Shown: in pieces, positions 52,224-64,000 of the stretch
Numbering within the stretch: the first letter of the stretch is position 1
Layout: each line of letters opens with the position of its first letter
Translations under genes and position numbers: made by a program
Assembly (NCBI GenBank): GCA_003640385.1
Contig: RCAB01000032.1
Span: forward strand, 124,001 to 188,000
DNA from: Setaria digitata
Lineage: Eukaryota > Nematoda > Chromadorea > Rhabditida > Setariidae
Length of the DNA: 64,000 nucleotides
Direction of reading: 5' to 3'
The notes under the pieces: generated by a model
What the model saw: the letters and a program-made list of their open reading frames with translations, nothing else
Told to the model about the DNA's origin: nothing
Database searches by the model: none

Positions 52224-52809
52224 TTACTTCTCTGCAGAAATGTGTTTAGTACCATTTGAATCACTGGGCACAGAACTGCCTCAGCCTTCATCTCCCACCT
52301 TAAATGAACCATCATCACAGCATCATGGCAATTCGCACACGGACCTCTAAAGTCATCCTTTTTAATTCCACATGCTATCAAGGGATATTCACCTGCTAAT
52401 CTCATTCTCTCTTACCTCCGCTTACCTGCATACTCTCTGTACTTTTGCTCCTCTCTTCACAGGAAAAGTTTCCTACAACTTGATATTTCTTGACATCGTT
52501 CATCAGTGACCTCACGAATCCACAATATCTCTCACATTAGGCTGCATGTAAAATCAAGCAAAACATTGACCTCTCTGTGACGTGTCTCCTTGCCACGCAA
52601 AGCCTATGATTTCTGCAACACAAGGCACATTCATAATACACGTGCGGTGACGTCCGTCCTAATTTGCCTGATATTGGCGGTAAATAATCAAGCGTGATAT
52701 ACAGACAAACGAGAGATGACATTTGAATTTAGGACACTTGTTGCAGCATTAAATCAGAACTTGAAAAGACAGACAATTCAGGAGCAGTTCCTGAACGGCC
52801 ACCTGGCAT
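52224..52809. other. 5' flank of the DCAF15-like gene and of the tRNA
   Basis: Less AT-rich than most intergenic DNA here. Two minus-strand 61-codon frames (52220-52405 and 52537-52722) have no splice or family support. The stretch is expected to hold the promoter or 5' UTR of the minus-strand gene; no motif is evident. Confidence 0.4.
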
Positions 52810-52891
52810 GCAGCGGTGTCCGAGTGGTTAAGGAGTTTGACTAGAAATCAAATGGGCTCTGCCCGCGTAGGTTCGAATCCTGCCCGTTGCG
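52810..52891 (+). tRNA. tRNA-Ser(AGA)
   Basis: Cloverleaf with acceptor stem GCAGCGG/CCGTTGC (52810-52816 with 52884-52890, one G-T pair) and discriminator G. The A box is TGTCCGAGTGGTTA (52817-52830). The anticodon loop CTAGAAA is closed by TTTGA/TCAAA, with AGA at 52843-52845. A long variable arm (GGGCTCTGCCC) as in class II serine tRNAs is present, and the B box is GGTTCGAATCC (52870-52880). A TTTT pol III terminator follows at 52898-52901. There is no intron. CCA is not encoded, as expected for a eukaryote. Confidence 0.97.
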
Positions 52892-53406
52892 GCGCTCTTT
52901 TGTTCAAGCATACTCTCAAATAAGACTTAAGTTCCACTTTGAAGTGAATTGGTAAAGTTCTACGTTTCCACGGTGGTTCCGTGATTCACCCAACGTGATC
53001 TGTAGAAATAGGCGATGGTTGCAGACGTGAGAGAGTATATAGATGATCCCGATCAGTCCTTGTTTATTCGAGGTAACTTGTTGCAATGATTTTGTTGTGA
53101 AACAATGTTAATTCAATTATGTCTTTATCAAAATAATGCTGATCAAAAATAATGTTAAAATTGTGAAGATGAAGGAAAATATGACATGACTTTGTTATAT
53201 AGCAGTACTGTTTTAAATAAATGAAAATTATTAAGAAATACCAAAAAGAAACGATAGCGAAATATAATCATCTGATTTCATTGAAACATTCATTGACTTT
53301 TCTAAAGTTCGGAAATTTTAGAAACTAACAAAGTTAGCGTAGATGAGTAGAAGAAACATTCTAGAAAGTTAGTAGTTCTGAGAAATATGAAAAGAAATAG
53401 AAAACA
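52892..53406. other. Spacer between tRNA-Ser and the GNAT gene
   Basis: Apart from the pol III terminator, nothing recognisable; it is expected to contain the 3' UTR of the minus-strand acetyltransferase gene. Confidence 0.45.
52898..52901 (+). terminator. RNA polymerase III T-run terminator
   Basis: Four Ts seven bases after the tRNA-Ser end, in CGCTCTTTTGTTC. Confidence 0.7.
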
Positions 53407-55520
53407 TTATATAAACATTGTTACATCTGTGATGCAATAGATTTTGCCGATCTCGTGGTCCGGTATTGTTTCTGTGAATTGAGGAATATGTTGGTCCCTC
53501 TGAAGTGACAACAATCATGTGAAATAGATTCGGGGGGGGGAGGAAAAAAAAAAAGAATTATGTTATGAGAAGTTTGTTCTACTGAAGGACGATTTTTTCT
53601 CGACATTGCGTTCTCAAGAATTCATATTCTGTCTTTTGTTAATGAGGATTGAAAAACTTACCGTTTCCAAATTAGCGACACCATGAAGGATTTGCTGAAT
53701 TGTACTCGATTTTGTCGTTGGTACACGCAGGCTGATCACATTCCGTTCCTTTAATTCTTCATCGAAGCAGGAAAGCAAGGCATGAAAGAGAAGTTTGAAT
53801 CCATCATCGGAATCACAGTACATAGGTCCAAATCCAGGAAAACCAACAATGGATAATAGGCGACCACAGCCATAGCCGACAATTTCACCCTCTGAGTTCA
53901 CCAATACCTAAGTGTAAGCTTTGTTCATTTCTATTTCGGCTTGAATCATTTGAATATGTATGCAGAATCAGTAAAAATCCCATTTTATCTTACAACTTTG
54001 ATTCCGGTTTATAAGAGGTGTAGGTGAGAACTTGAACCTAAGAAAGTTCAGTCTAAATGGCAATAAATTAACATTTCAGGAAATTTCAACTGATAGCTTT
54101 AGTTTAAACCTGCAGACCTTACAGACGGCATCGATGCGCTCTACAGCCCATTGTCTGACGAAATCTTCACGTCGACACTTGGCAACTTTGGCATCATAAT
54201 CAACAATATGTTGTAGGTTTACTTCTTTGCCATCTTTCACGACCAAAGGAATGTCGCCGACTTTAATTGAATTTTAGCTTACAATCTGCGATGGAAATGT
54301 TAGCCTATAGTCATTGAGTGTTGCTTAGGTAACAAAAAATTGCTTCATTCTGAGCTCCCTATGGTAAGTGGCACTAATTAATATTAGGATTTAGCCTCCT
54401 ATTACATTCTATTATCTCTCCCACGTACTGCATTTACTGAATTACTTTTACAATTCACAAATGATTTACTAAACTTCAGATACCAATAATTTTTCGTTTA
54501 TCGGCATTTTTCACTCGGATGGCATCAACCATCCAAGACGTCCGTTTGTTGAAGCCAAGCTTCTCATCATAAATCTGTGCCATAGCTTTCGCTAAAATAC
54601 GATTCATTAAAACTTCTCAAGTGCTTTCCTGTTTAGAAATTTTACTCAACTAAATTCTATTCAAAGCTAAATTTGAAAGCAATCCCACCAACCAGCGTGT
54701 AGTCCAATATTCTTCCGTAACTTATCATTGACAACACGCTTGAATAGTTCAGTCCCCACACCTCTCTTTCGATATTCAGGACGTACGTAGTACAACGATA
54801 CAAATGCGTAACTATCGAATTCCAAACATATACATGACCCGATATAATCGCCAACTATAATTCATATCTCATTTTGAACTCGATTATACGACAGTTATTT
54901 AACATGGAATTTGACAAACTGTCTCTCCTCCTCACTTTAAAGATTTGAAAATAGTCATGGAAGCTTTAAAAGACATAAGGGAAGGAGGAAATTTCAGCCT
55001 AGACTATTTCAGTTATCCCTAGACTGAGAGAGAGAGAGAGAGAAAGACTGACTAGCTGGAATTAAAATTAAAATAGCTTCGATTGCAACAGGTACGGAAA
55101 AATTCACTACAAGCTGAAGGATTTCTCGGGACAGTGCGATAATATACCTCAGTAATAAATCCCAATAGATATAAACTCAATTCACTTTAATTTTTTTTTT
55201 TTTTTTAACTTCATTTGCTCCTTCTTCTTTTATTCTATTCATTGTGAAAAGAAAATATAAAAATAAGCAAAGAGACTTTTTGTCCTTGCAGCGACGTCGT
55301 GCAACTTTTTTGGGCCCAACATCTTCCTGTAGCAATCGTAATCCCGATATTTCCGTATCCATCCATTAGTTTCATTGCTAGCATTGATTAAACTTACGAA
55401 ATCTTCCTTCCCACCCGGAATATATAGTACAGTTTCCGGAAGTGTTGTTTCCTCATTATCATTATCATTCTCTACTGAACCCTCCTTATTCAGCTTTTGA
55501 CACTCCTCTTCGCTCGTCAT
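53407..55520 (-). CDS. GNAT-family N-acetyltransferase with C-terminal DUF1248-type half
   Basis: Six minus-strand exons, 55277-55520, 54693-54854, 54484-54591, 54118-54260, 53662-53907 and 53407-53499, give 331 residues without a phase break. The N-terminal GNAT part has the hallmark FVSLYYVRPEYRKRGVGTEL: a beta-4 strand, then the acetyl-CoA pyrophosphate loop R-K-R-G-V-G at about 110-115. KAMAQIYDEKLGF follows. The second half (VNSEGEIVGYGCGRLL, GPMYCDSDDGFKLLFHALL, LKERNVISLRVPT, end KIYCITDVTMFI) is the repeated GNAT-like half seen in YitH/DUF1248 proteins, which are common in nematodes. The substrate is unknown. The start ATG at 55518-55520 opens an acidic, probably disordered stretch. 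The fourth exon follows an AAG acceptor (CAATTAAAG). The first donor (GTCTCT) is weak, so a small missed exon between residues 81 and 82 is possible. Confidence 0.88.
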
Positions 55521-55950
55521 TTCGAATTATTTCTGCTCAGGACAACATGGGTCTCATTTTCCTTAAAACACACATTCACCTGATATGATAAGGATGAAAG
55601 TGTTCGCGAGGAGTCACAGCAGACATTTTTTTCAAGTACTGTCTAAATTTCAGTCGAGATTTCCATTAATAAAAACACATTTCGATAGTTTTAGATATCC
55701 AAATATATGGACAGGTTGTTTCGGACTAACTAATTATATATGGACTAACTAATTTTGATACTTCAATAATTTGAATACACTCAAAATGCAAAACATCCGG
55801 AACACGTGATTTAAAGTGAAAAGAATTAAAAGTGTCGTATAGTTCTAACTCCTTTCGACATAACAGCAAATGAAAATTGCTCTCAAATTTGAACATAACG
55901 GAAAAACTAATTTGCTAATTACATTCTTGAAGACAAATCACTTTTCCTAG

Positions 55951-56063
55951 TGTTGATGATGTACAAGAACGTTAATACCTTTTACTGGAAATTCTGTCCG
56001 CTATTTGTGTTGATGATGTACAAGAGCGTTAAAACTTTTTACTGGAAATTCTATCCGCTATTT
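55951..56063. repeat. Two-copy tandem repeat, 57-bp unit
   Basis: TGTTGATGATGTACAAGA starts at 55951 and again at 56008. The copies differ at about five positions, so the duplication is older than the 123- and 167-bp ones. Confidence 0.9.
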
Positions 56064-57458
56064 TTTGCTTCCATTTATTTGCCTCATAAAAAAAAAAAAA
56101 AAAAAAAAAAATAAGAAAGAAAAAAAAAGATTAAAAGTTTAAAAGAAGTCGATTATTTCTCAGGAGACATAAAAGACTGTTCTATTCAATCGACGTTCTC
56201 GAAACGCATTTTATATTCATTAAAAAAAAAAAAAAAAATATGCCAAGAACTGGAAACTTGAGTAAAAACAAAAGTATAAAAATATTCGAAAAGATTATAA
56301 AAATTGTCAAAACCTTATTAATGAAAATTAAAGAACGCTGAAGTCATTTTAATTTGGTAAATGATTCACAAAAGGGATAAAAATCTTCAGCGTCTCGCAT
56401 TCCTACAAAATAAAACAAAACGAAATATCTGGAATTGCAAATTAATTGTCGAATTCATCAATCAATTTTTCCATCACTTGTCGATATCGATGATGAAATT
56501 ATTGCATTAGCAGTGTAAAAAGTAGCATTATCTGTCCTAAATACTGATTGCTGTTAATCGTTACTTCAATTAACTACCGTCAGCAAATAAGGTGTTTAAT
56601 TTATGTTTTATTTATTATTATTAACAAGTAATTACCAGCTATACAGAATTATCATTTATGAGGGTAGTTTCAACAAAAGAAAAAAAAAAAAAAATACAAC
56701 TGAAAATTAGAAAGAGAGAACCTTGTTCTCTCTATTTCAACTCATTTGACGAGGATGTGAACTGTTCAGAAAACTTCCTAAAAACTGCGCTCTTAAAGGT
56801 AGAAAGCTGAACAACAGTTACTGCCTCATAATGCCTTTTCTTTGTCATAAAAAACAGAAATGAATCATTTTTCGAAAATTCCACCAAGCAGCCATTCCCC
56901 ATACTGAACATATTGAAAACATCGACGACTATTTGAAAAATATTTAAACTTGAAAAGCAATAAAATTGAAATCGAGAATGTGAAACAAAAAAGGTTAGAG
57001 TGAGTGGATGGCTGTAGAAGTATGGAAAACGGGATATTTTAAAACATGGGTAAACAATGAGTTTATAAATTGATCCCTAGAAATGATTCCTAAAAACCTA
57101 ACTTCACTGAATCAATATTATCCAAAAAGGCACATCCGTTAAGGCATTATTTAATTGAATATACGAATATGTTTGCGTTTATATAACCACCCATGCAGAA
57201 TCAATAAAAGAGTTAAACATCAATAGCCTTATAAAATGTTTATCAAGTGAAAGGAATTATTTTAAAAGGAATTTAGCATTTGATCTAATTAGACTAATTG
57301 CGAAATATACTATCAGCGAAATATAAATTAAAATATACTATCGACATGTGACAAATATGTACATCACCCGTTGTGTTTACATAAATGAAAAGGTTTTAAT
57401 CATAGCGTGTATTAACGTTAGTGTATCGACACAATACGCCAGATTTTATTTTTCTGTC

Positions 57459-57509
57459 AAGTTGTTATCAAATCAATAACNGTTTTGAAGTTGTTATCAA
57501 ATCAATAAC
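57459..57509. repeat. 22-bp direct repeat around a single N
   Basis: AAGTTGTTATCAAATCAATA followed by AC occurs on both sides of the N at 57481. Same pattern as the other N-marked joins; probably an assembly artefact. Confidence 0.8.
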
Positions 57510-57804
57510 TATCTAATCCTAAAATCCGTTTGAAAAATTAAAGTGAAATCTATAATATCAACTTTGGTGAGAGAAAAGTAGAATGGGAAATGTTTGAGCT
57601 CTTAAACACATAGTCAGCGAGCAGAAAAACTAGTTCTCGTTGTTATGGATGTTGAAAAATGTAAAAATTAGCCAACACAAACAGCAAAAAGGAAGCTAAA
57701 CAAGTGTACACAACCGCTGCTAGAATAAACTTCCGCTCGTTGATAATGTTATTAATAAAATAATCATTAAATTTCATTAAAGAGATATCAAAATCAATAT
57801 ATAT

Positions 57805-57834
57805 AATTAGTTGTATATATATATACAACTAATT
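57805..57834. repeat. 30-bp perfect AT-rich palindrome
   Basis: AATTAGTTGT, then an alternating AT core, then ACAACTAATT; the whole 30 bases equal their own reverse complement. It could extrude as a cruciform or be a simple-sequence accident. Confidence 0.85.
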
Positions 57835-59400
57835 CGAAATAAAAAGCAATTGTAGTTACTTCGTGAAGAACAAAAACGTATCAAAAGTGAAAACTAATCT
57901 TTCATCTTTTAAACATCTCGTTACTATTTTCCACTTCAACATCAATACTAACCAAGAATAAAACAATACTTCTTAAAAATGACTCGATTTCATCAAATGG
58001 AAGTAAATTAACCAAACTATCATATTTTAAATCTCTAGCACAGTATTTATCGCCAGCACAAAATAGCAATCCTTGTCGATTTGAAAAGAAATTTGAATTC
58101 TTTTCAAATTAGAAAATAAAACAAATTTAAAGGCAGAAAATCTCGCACTGTTGTTCAGCCAATTGCTGAGACTTCTAAAGAGAAGAAAAAAGATTCCTAT
58201 CAGCAAGCTCTCATTTCATTTTCAGCACTACTTAGTTAACAACAGTAGCCTGTTGCAGAACACTGTCTAACCGTACCCAAAAGTGAAGAATTTAAAGAGA
58301 AGCGAAATCAACAACAAGATAAATTAAGACTACAGGGCAATTTCAGGAAATGATTCGCCGCCTCTTCATGTAAATTATTTCCTTAAATTCGATACATCAA
58401 AATATCAAAACATTTGTAAAGCAAAATGAAAAATTTATGATCGGAAGTCTTACATATGGGATCTGTGAACAATGAGAATTGTAATCCAAGGTTCTGTCTC
58501 ACTAGCTCGCTTATCGATTTCCTCTATAAATACATTTTCTATTACAATAAGTCTGATTTAAATGAGTCGCAAAAGCAATCATCATTTGCGGACCATTCTG
58601 ATCACAGCAAGATACATTTTAAGCACAAACTACGCTTAAATGAAAGCAGTAGATAGCAAGCAAAATTACAGGGACCGGACAAACATTGTATTTTACAACA
58701 GATGGATAACTTTTAACAAATATTCTGCAAATCGGGAGCAAAAAATTATGTTTTTTGAGAAACTAAAGGAATTCAGGAAAATATTCCAATGAAGAAAAGT
58801 TAAGTAGCAATTAAAGTCGAAATATATGGGACAAAAAAAAACAGCACAGTATTTTTAACAATGGAATTCTGCAAAAGCAGGCGATATATATCAAAGCCTC
58901 CAAATCCCTTTAATTATAATTAACCAATCAATTTCAACAATTAGTCATTAGATTCCATCGAAAATCCCAAACTTGTTAAGATTCATTAAAAACTGTAACG
59001 ATTATATCATATCCAACATGCAAATTTATTCCATTTTCAATCCTTCTAAAATTTTTGCAACTTCGGGATCCTAATACCAATACTGTAAGACATAGAGCAC
59101 ATAACGGAATAATAATACTAAAGCGATCATTGAGGTTATTCATTATAAAAAAAAAAAAAAACCCTACACAGCTACTTCAGGAATCTTACATATCGGCTTA
59201 TATATCATGCGTTTTTCTTTTATTCATCAATATCACTTCCACCATCTTCTGCTTGGCTTTATAATATTAAAAAGAAAATTGAGCTGAGAAATGAAGCTAT
59301 ATGGCTTTCACTTCTATTCCACATTCAATAGAAAACAAATGAGTTACAGTTACATCAAAAAAAATTTATCAAACCAAGATATTAGAGACTGAATGTTCCA

Positions 59401-62171
59401 CTAATGTTTCATAGAATTCTCATTTTGATGCCTATGATAGATTTCCATGAATGATGCAGCAAAACCTTCTAGATGGAAAATTGCCTTGCTACCTCGAGTA
59501 AGTCGATACTCATATTCAGCTGCCGCAGCAATCATCTCGCCTTTGATCTTATCATCGCAAAATTTCAGAAGTTCTTGTAGTAATTTCTGTAAACATTTTA
59601 TTTTTAAAACTAAACTACTAATTTCTTTATAACTATAACAGGAAATGAGTAAGTGAGATATTATTTAAAAATGTAATCTACATTAAGTGAAGTGCACGGA
59701 AAATAGAGATCATAAAAACATACTATAAAAATGATATTTGGAGGTATGCAGTGTCCAATACATTCGTAAAATCTATTACGCACTTTCAGGAGGCTGCAAA
59801 AACGCAAATCATAGCAAATTTACTTAGAAAAAAAGTTATCAAACACACTGGGATTTTAATATACTTTAAAATCCACTGGATAAAAGTGCAAACTTCTCAG
59901 GGCTTTGTTGCTGCATCATCATTTTAGCTGTTTCCCGTAGGTAAACTTCCCACTCTGGATCCGGAATCTCCTGGTTCTCCTTGAACGGATAACTGGAATC
60001 AGAAAAGTCTGATTCATTTCTTAGTCATAATCATTTTTTTTTTTTCAAGAGCAAATATTAAAAGTTTAAATTAGCAGTATTGTAAATTCAATTTTTTACA
60101 AATGATAACGCCTATGGGAAAATAAAAAAACAAGAACTGAGAATTTTGAACTTTAGAAATTTAACATCTAGAACTGAAAGCAAAATGCAAATATTTTTCA
60201 TAAAAATTTAGCATAATACAACGCATAATTAGTAAATTATAACTTACTTCTGTACTTTCGCTGCCTCAATCATCAGTAAAGCTCGCCGCATGTTACCATT
60301 CGCTTTTTGTACAACAGCAGCAATGATGCTTTCAGGAACAAAGACATTTTCCTGCTTGCATACGAACCTGAGAGCTTCAGTCACCTTAAAGAGATAATAA
60401 AAAAAAAATGCAGACTGCAATTTCAAAGTCAATGAAGTGTCAAATACTGATCATTCTTTAATCTGAGGTTTTCTGAGCGATGCTCACATCATCATCCGAG
60501 GGCGCAGCTACACGCACTGCTAAGCATCGGCTCCTCAAAGGGTCAATAATTTTACTGACAGAATCACAACAAAGTATAAGTCGGCATGTTTGAGCATATT
60601 TTTCCATCGTGCGACGCAATGCGTTTTGTGCATCGCGGGTTAGTTGATCTGCTTCCATCAAAACAACTACTGAAAAGAAAATGAACCTGGATTTATATAG
60701 TGTGCTTGATCTTTTTTTCTAGGATATTAAAATTAATAGAAAAGAACACAAATTTTAAAAAATTTTTTGTAACAAAAAAAAGAGAAAATCTAAACTCTAA
60801 TTCACTAAAAAACAGGAAAGAAATAAAAACAATAATTTCATAACACCTAAAAAACTGTTTGATTTTGTCAAGCTGCAGATAACGCTTACCAATTTCATTC
60901 ATAACAATATTCAACAGTGGCAATATACCCCAACAATGGATGAAATAAGTCTCATGGTAGTAAGAAAAATAATAGTGTTCAACAATTCAATATCGACCTT
61001 TGAAATTTCTTTGTGAAGTAGCATCAATCTGGTGCATTTGTGCCATTTGTTTGATAATTTCCTGGACAACGACACGGTCGTAGATACCAACTTCTCTAAA
61101 ATTCAAAAATTAAAAGATATCCATTGCAACCGAACTCTTCATTCATTTTTGATAATTCTTTATTTTTTTTCTTTTATTTTTCTATTTCATATTGCAAATA
61201 CTTTAGTACTTTACCCAGGACTAAGCTGAATATGATAATTACTGCTGAATGCTTGAATTTCTAGTTTTTTGCCTGAAGGAGCCTGAAAACTTCGTGCATC
61301 CATTCGTAACTTTTCCACACCACTGCCATAAAGTTCTCGCAAAATACAAAAAATTCTAGTCATTTTCCCTGCACCACTCGGACCATATATGAGGAGATGC
61401 GGAAAGTCACCCGCCTGAAAGAATCTGGTATTTTAAAATTGAAGTTTAAAATCAATTGGAAACATTCCCATTCGCTGCCATTAACGAACATATTCTAATG
61501 ATCCACTTTTAGAAATAATATCAAAAATTTACTTATTTCCCAACTGATAATTCTGATTTCGTCCTTTCCTACTAGTTTTGATTTTCTTAAATTCATAGCT
61601 CCGACAATTTTAGACTTACTATCAATGAACTTATTTTTCAAAACAGCAACTCGGTCGCTGAAGCCTAATAAACCATTAGTACACAGCCACGTTAGCCCAA
61701 AGCAGTAGTAGTTCGTCTCTCGCAAGAAGAACAAAACTGAGATTTTAAAAATAACCTGCCTTCATCCTCCTCCTTCTCCCTTTGACAAATCGTGTAGAAG
61801 AAGTAAAGAAAATTTAAATATAACAATCTATTACTTATATTCAGAACTTCCCCACACCCAAGAATAATGGAGGAGAAGAGTGCGAGAGCATACCGAAAAT
61901 TTTAAGTTGACATTTTTCTCAAAATAAATTAATCCAAATAAACCCTGATTATTAATATATGTGCAGCAGTAGAAAATCACAATTTACAGCTCCTGACGTT
62001 AACAATAAAACTTCCTTTTGTAAGCGCCTCCATTTTTAAGCACATTGATAAAAGATACAGCAACGGAAAAAGCCTTACCTTAACAATTTCAGTAAGTTCT
62101 CTAGCCTGTTTGATATGATAAGTTAAAGCAGAAAGATCGCGTGGCCTATATTTATCTACCCATAAAGCCAT
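59401..62171 (-). CDS. rfc-3: Replication factor C subunit 3
   Basis: Eight minus-strand exons: 62079-62171, 61215-61414, 60998-61095, 60488-60669, 60248-60384, 59894-59992, 59724-59793 and 59401-59586. They give 354 residues, nearly the length of human RFC3 (356). The start [13 protein letters not shown] is the RFC box of this subunit. Walker A is [14 protein letters not shown] (about 38-51), and the Walker B region is [20 protein letters not shown] (about 131-150), with the altered DEAD box typical of this small subunit. The SRC motif is [10 protein letters not shown] at 177-179. The C-terminal collar domain contains [23 protein letters not shown] and [14 protein letters not shown]3 is part of the nuclear clamp loader that places PCNA on primed DNA. 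The fifth exon follows CTCTTTAAG rather than CAG. Confidence 0.97.
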
Positions 62172-63119
62172 TATTTCTGAAAATATTTTACTTCGCTCTA
62201 TTTATAGGCTGAAACAGAATACAACATCTGGTTTGGAAGCAACTGATAAGAACAGTAGCATTTCAACAAATTGACTGAATTGAAATTAGGCGCAATGACA
62301 CTAAATTTAGTTCAAAATTACGAAGGCAAGAAATGAAACCTCAAAAACCACATGCTGGAACAGTAAAGGATAAGACCCAGACATTCTTGTAGTGCTAGTC
62401 ATAACGAGGAGAGATGCACTCAGCAGAGGAACCAAAGAGTCCAGATAACTGATAGCAGGAGAGTGACATGTGACACAGAGCTCCACCTGACTGACTACTT
62501 GGGGTTGCACCTGAAGTAACTCACGCGACCTCTAACCCCACCACCAGTCCTGCTGACCACTCCCCCAGTCAACAATTCCCCTTTTCGTCCATTAACTTCG
62601 CTAAATTCACCAATCTCTGTCACTCACGACATTCTACGTTGTTTTATTTCTCTCCAATTTCTTTTGCACATTCTCTTCATCTCCTATATATCAAACACAG
62701 GAACAATCACTTTTTTTTTTGCAAATCGGTTTTCGGCCGGCTGGTTGGGAAGACTTCGAGATCGTGTTGCGATGGAATGTAGAGATTGAAATGTAGTGCT
62801 ACTGTGTGGGAATGTTACTGAGTTATGTTAATGTCGAGATTAGCTTGTGTCTTCAGCTTCTCAGAAATTTTATTTTTAACTCCTTCAGTTCTCTTAATTA
62901 TAATTAGTTGCTTTGTACTGATCATCTTTCAGTAATTGTTCTTTATTTGGATTGAAAATCAACAAAAATCATACATTATTCTTTGAAGGCTTGCTCTGAG
63001 GTCTTTCGATAGCATGTTCTTTGACTTTCGATGAATCGGCGTAAATGTCTTTACTACTTTCAGAACGGTTTATAATGTTGTTCGTGTGTTGAGCTCCTAA
63101 TAGTTCATCATTGCAGAAT
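62172..63119. promoter_or_regulatory. Divergent promoter interval between rfc-3 and rpb-8
   Basis: The two housekeeping genes start 948 bases apart on opposite strands. Around 62460-62600 it is less AT-rich than the intergenic average, with CCACC/CCAGTC-rich sequence. No TATA box is evident. The minus-strand frames at 62307-62510 and 62969-63241 have no support; the latter is largely antisense to rpb-8 exon 1. Confidence 0.5.
63113..63116 (+). other. Probable spliced-leader trans-splice acceptor of rpb-8
   Basis: TTCATCATTGCAG ends at 63116, three bases before the rpb-8 ATG, with no upstream coding exon. A 3' splice site this close to the start is the usual signature of SL trans-splicing in nematodes. 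Confidence 0.6.
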
Positions 63120-63990
63120 ATGGCGACAGGTATACTATTCGATGATATGTTCCTTGTGAAGGACGTTGATCCAGAAGGAAAAAAATTCGATCGAGTTTCG
63201 CGTTTATTCTGTGACAGTGAATCTTTTAAAATGGAGCTCATTCTAGATGTGAATACTCAACTGTAAGGATCTTTCTTCCTTATGATTGTAGGATTTAGAC
63301 TGTCTGGATATAAATGTCGAATAAAGCAACGACAAATATAAGAGAGGAATAGAAGATGCCTTATGGCTGAATTTTTTTTGCAGATATCCGATGAATCTAA
63401 ACGATAAATTCCGTTTGTTGCTAGCGACAACATTGCGTGATGATGGTTTACCAGATGAACGAGAATATGACAGTCAGGTAACAAATTTTTACTTGATGAA
63501 ATCATTTATGTGTTGTGGTTTCATAGACCTTTTCCTTTTGGAAATTAATATTGGTTATGTCAGGTGTGACCCGTATGGTCTTAAACAACAAACTACTAAG
63601 ATTAAATGACTTCAGTGGTTCGTTGCAACCCTTTTTGGCAATTTGTAGCCTATCCATTATTTTATGATCTATTTCAATATAAAGCAAAACACGCTATTCA
63701 TCTAGTCTATTTTTCTGTTGAGGCTAGAAAATTGCTTCAGTGACTATGCATTCGTGGGTTACCAGTTTAAGTTCCAGACTCATTATCCTCGACTGGATCC
63801 ATTTGAATATGTAATGTTTGGAAAAGTATATCGAATCGAAGGAGAAGAATCGAATTCTGAGACAAACACATTAGCAGCTTATGCGTCATTTGGTGGCCTT
63901 CTGATGCGGTTGAAAGGTGATGCAAATAATTTGCATGGCTTCGAACTTGATTCTAGCATTTATTTGTTAATGAAGAAAGTTGTATTTTAG
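63120..63990 (+). CDS. rpb-8: RNA polymerases I, II and III subunit RPABC3 (RPB8)
   Basis: Three exons, 63120-63262, 63384-63477 and 63778-63990 (TAG), encode 149 residues; human RPB8 has 150. Visible signatures are [63 protein letters not shown] and the C-terminal [23 protein letters not shown]8 is an OB-fold subunit shared by all three nuclear RNA polymerases. The ATG at 63120-63122 starts the family motif GILF(E/D)D immediately and is preceded by a probable SL acceptor. Both introns have good GTAAGG/GTAACA donors and TTTGCAG/TTCCAG acceptors. The gene is complete and ends ten bases before the window edge. Confidence 0.98.
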
Positions 63991-64000
63991 TTTATTTCTC

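Larger units (their letters stand above)
55521..59400. other. Gene-free stretch between GNAT and rfc-3 genes
   Basis: No exon chain was recognised on either strand. It contains a 57-bp two-copy tandem repeat (55951-56063), poly-A runs near 56090-56130, an N at 57481 flanked by a 22-bp direct repeat, and a 30-bp perfect palindrome at 57805-57834. A 66-codon plus-strand frame at 58456-58656 has no supporting context. Confidence 0.45.

Noticed and set aside
52220..52405. 61-codon minus-strand frame upstream of the DCAF15-like gene
   Set aside because: Different frame from the gene, no donor joining it, no recognisable motif; probably 5' flank.
53421..53606. 61-codon minus-strand frame with proline run
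   Set aside because: A shadow of the last GNAT exon in another frame; the correct frame gives KIYCITDVTMFI.
62969..63241. 90-codon minus-strand frame
   Set aside because: Antisense to rpb-8 exon 1, whose plus-strand reading is unmistakable.

Overview
The window is nuclear DNA of a nematode, probably a parasitic clade III (filarial-like) species. The signs are very AT-rich DNA with many long poly-A/poly-T tracts, small genes with short introns ending in TTTTCAG or TTTTAG, a nematode sperm-specific MSP-domain gene, a probable spliced-leader acceptor just before one start codon, and a multi-module S10 carboxypeptidase of a type I recall from C. elegans (K10C2.1). The species assignment is inference. 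All gene models were built by hand from splice signals and reading phase.

Layout. 1-1.9 kb: last four exons (+) of a probable SCY1-like pseudokinase. 4.6-5.35 kb: SSP-type MSP-domain gene (-). 6.6-7.8 kb: a multi-span membrane protein (+). 9.2-9.65 kb: an odd TGCA-rich patch. 9.8-11 kb: exons (+) of an unresolved gene. 11-19.5 kb: gene-poor AT-rich DNA with a three-copy 123-bp tandem repeat. 19.6-22.3 kb: an unrecognised gene (+) whose last exon lies in a 167-bp tandem duplication. 25.37-45.48 kb: the main feature, one 46-exon gene (+) encoding about 2,108 residues with four tandem serine carboxypeptidase modules. 47.4-52.2 kb: 12-exon gene (-) resembling DCAF15. 52.81 kb: tRNA-Ser(AGA). 53.4-55.5 kb: GNAT acetyltransferase (-). 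59.4-62.2 kb: rfc-3 (-). 63.1-64.0 kb: rpb-8 (+), divergent from rfc-3.

The carboxypeptidase gene is the most interesting item. The three introns joining modules are all phase 1, and phase is unbroken through all 46 exons, so I read it as one polyprotein rather than four genes. Module 4 keeps Ser, Asp and His plus both Glu residues of the substrate-carboxylate site. Module 1 has lost the His, module 3 has lost all three triad residues, and module 2 keeps the triad but has an altered GGPGCS loop. This looks like one canonical peptidase module carried with pseudoenzyme modules.

The other genes are unrelated housekeeping or lineage-specific genes with no operon-like grouping. Several single-N positions flanked by near-identical direct repeats look like unmerged assembly joins. 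Several real exons follow an AAG rather than a CAG/TAG 3' splice site, which would mislead automatic gene prediction.
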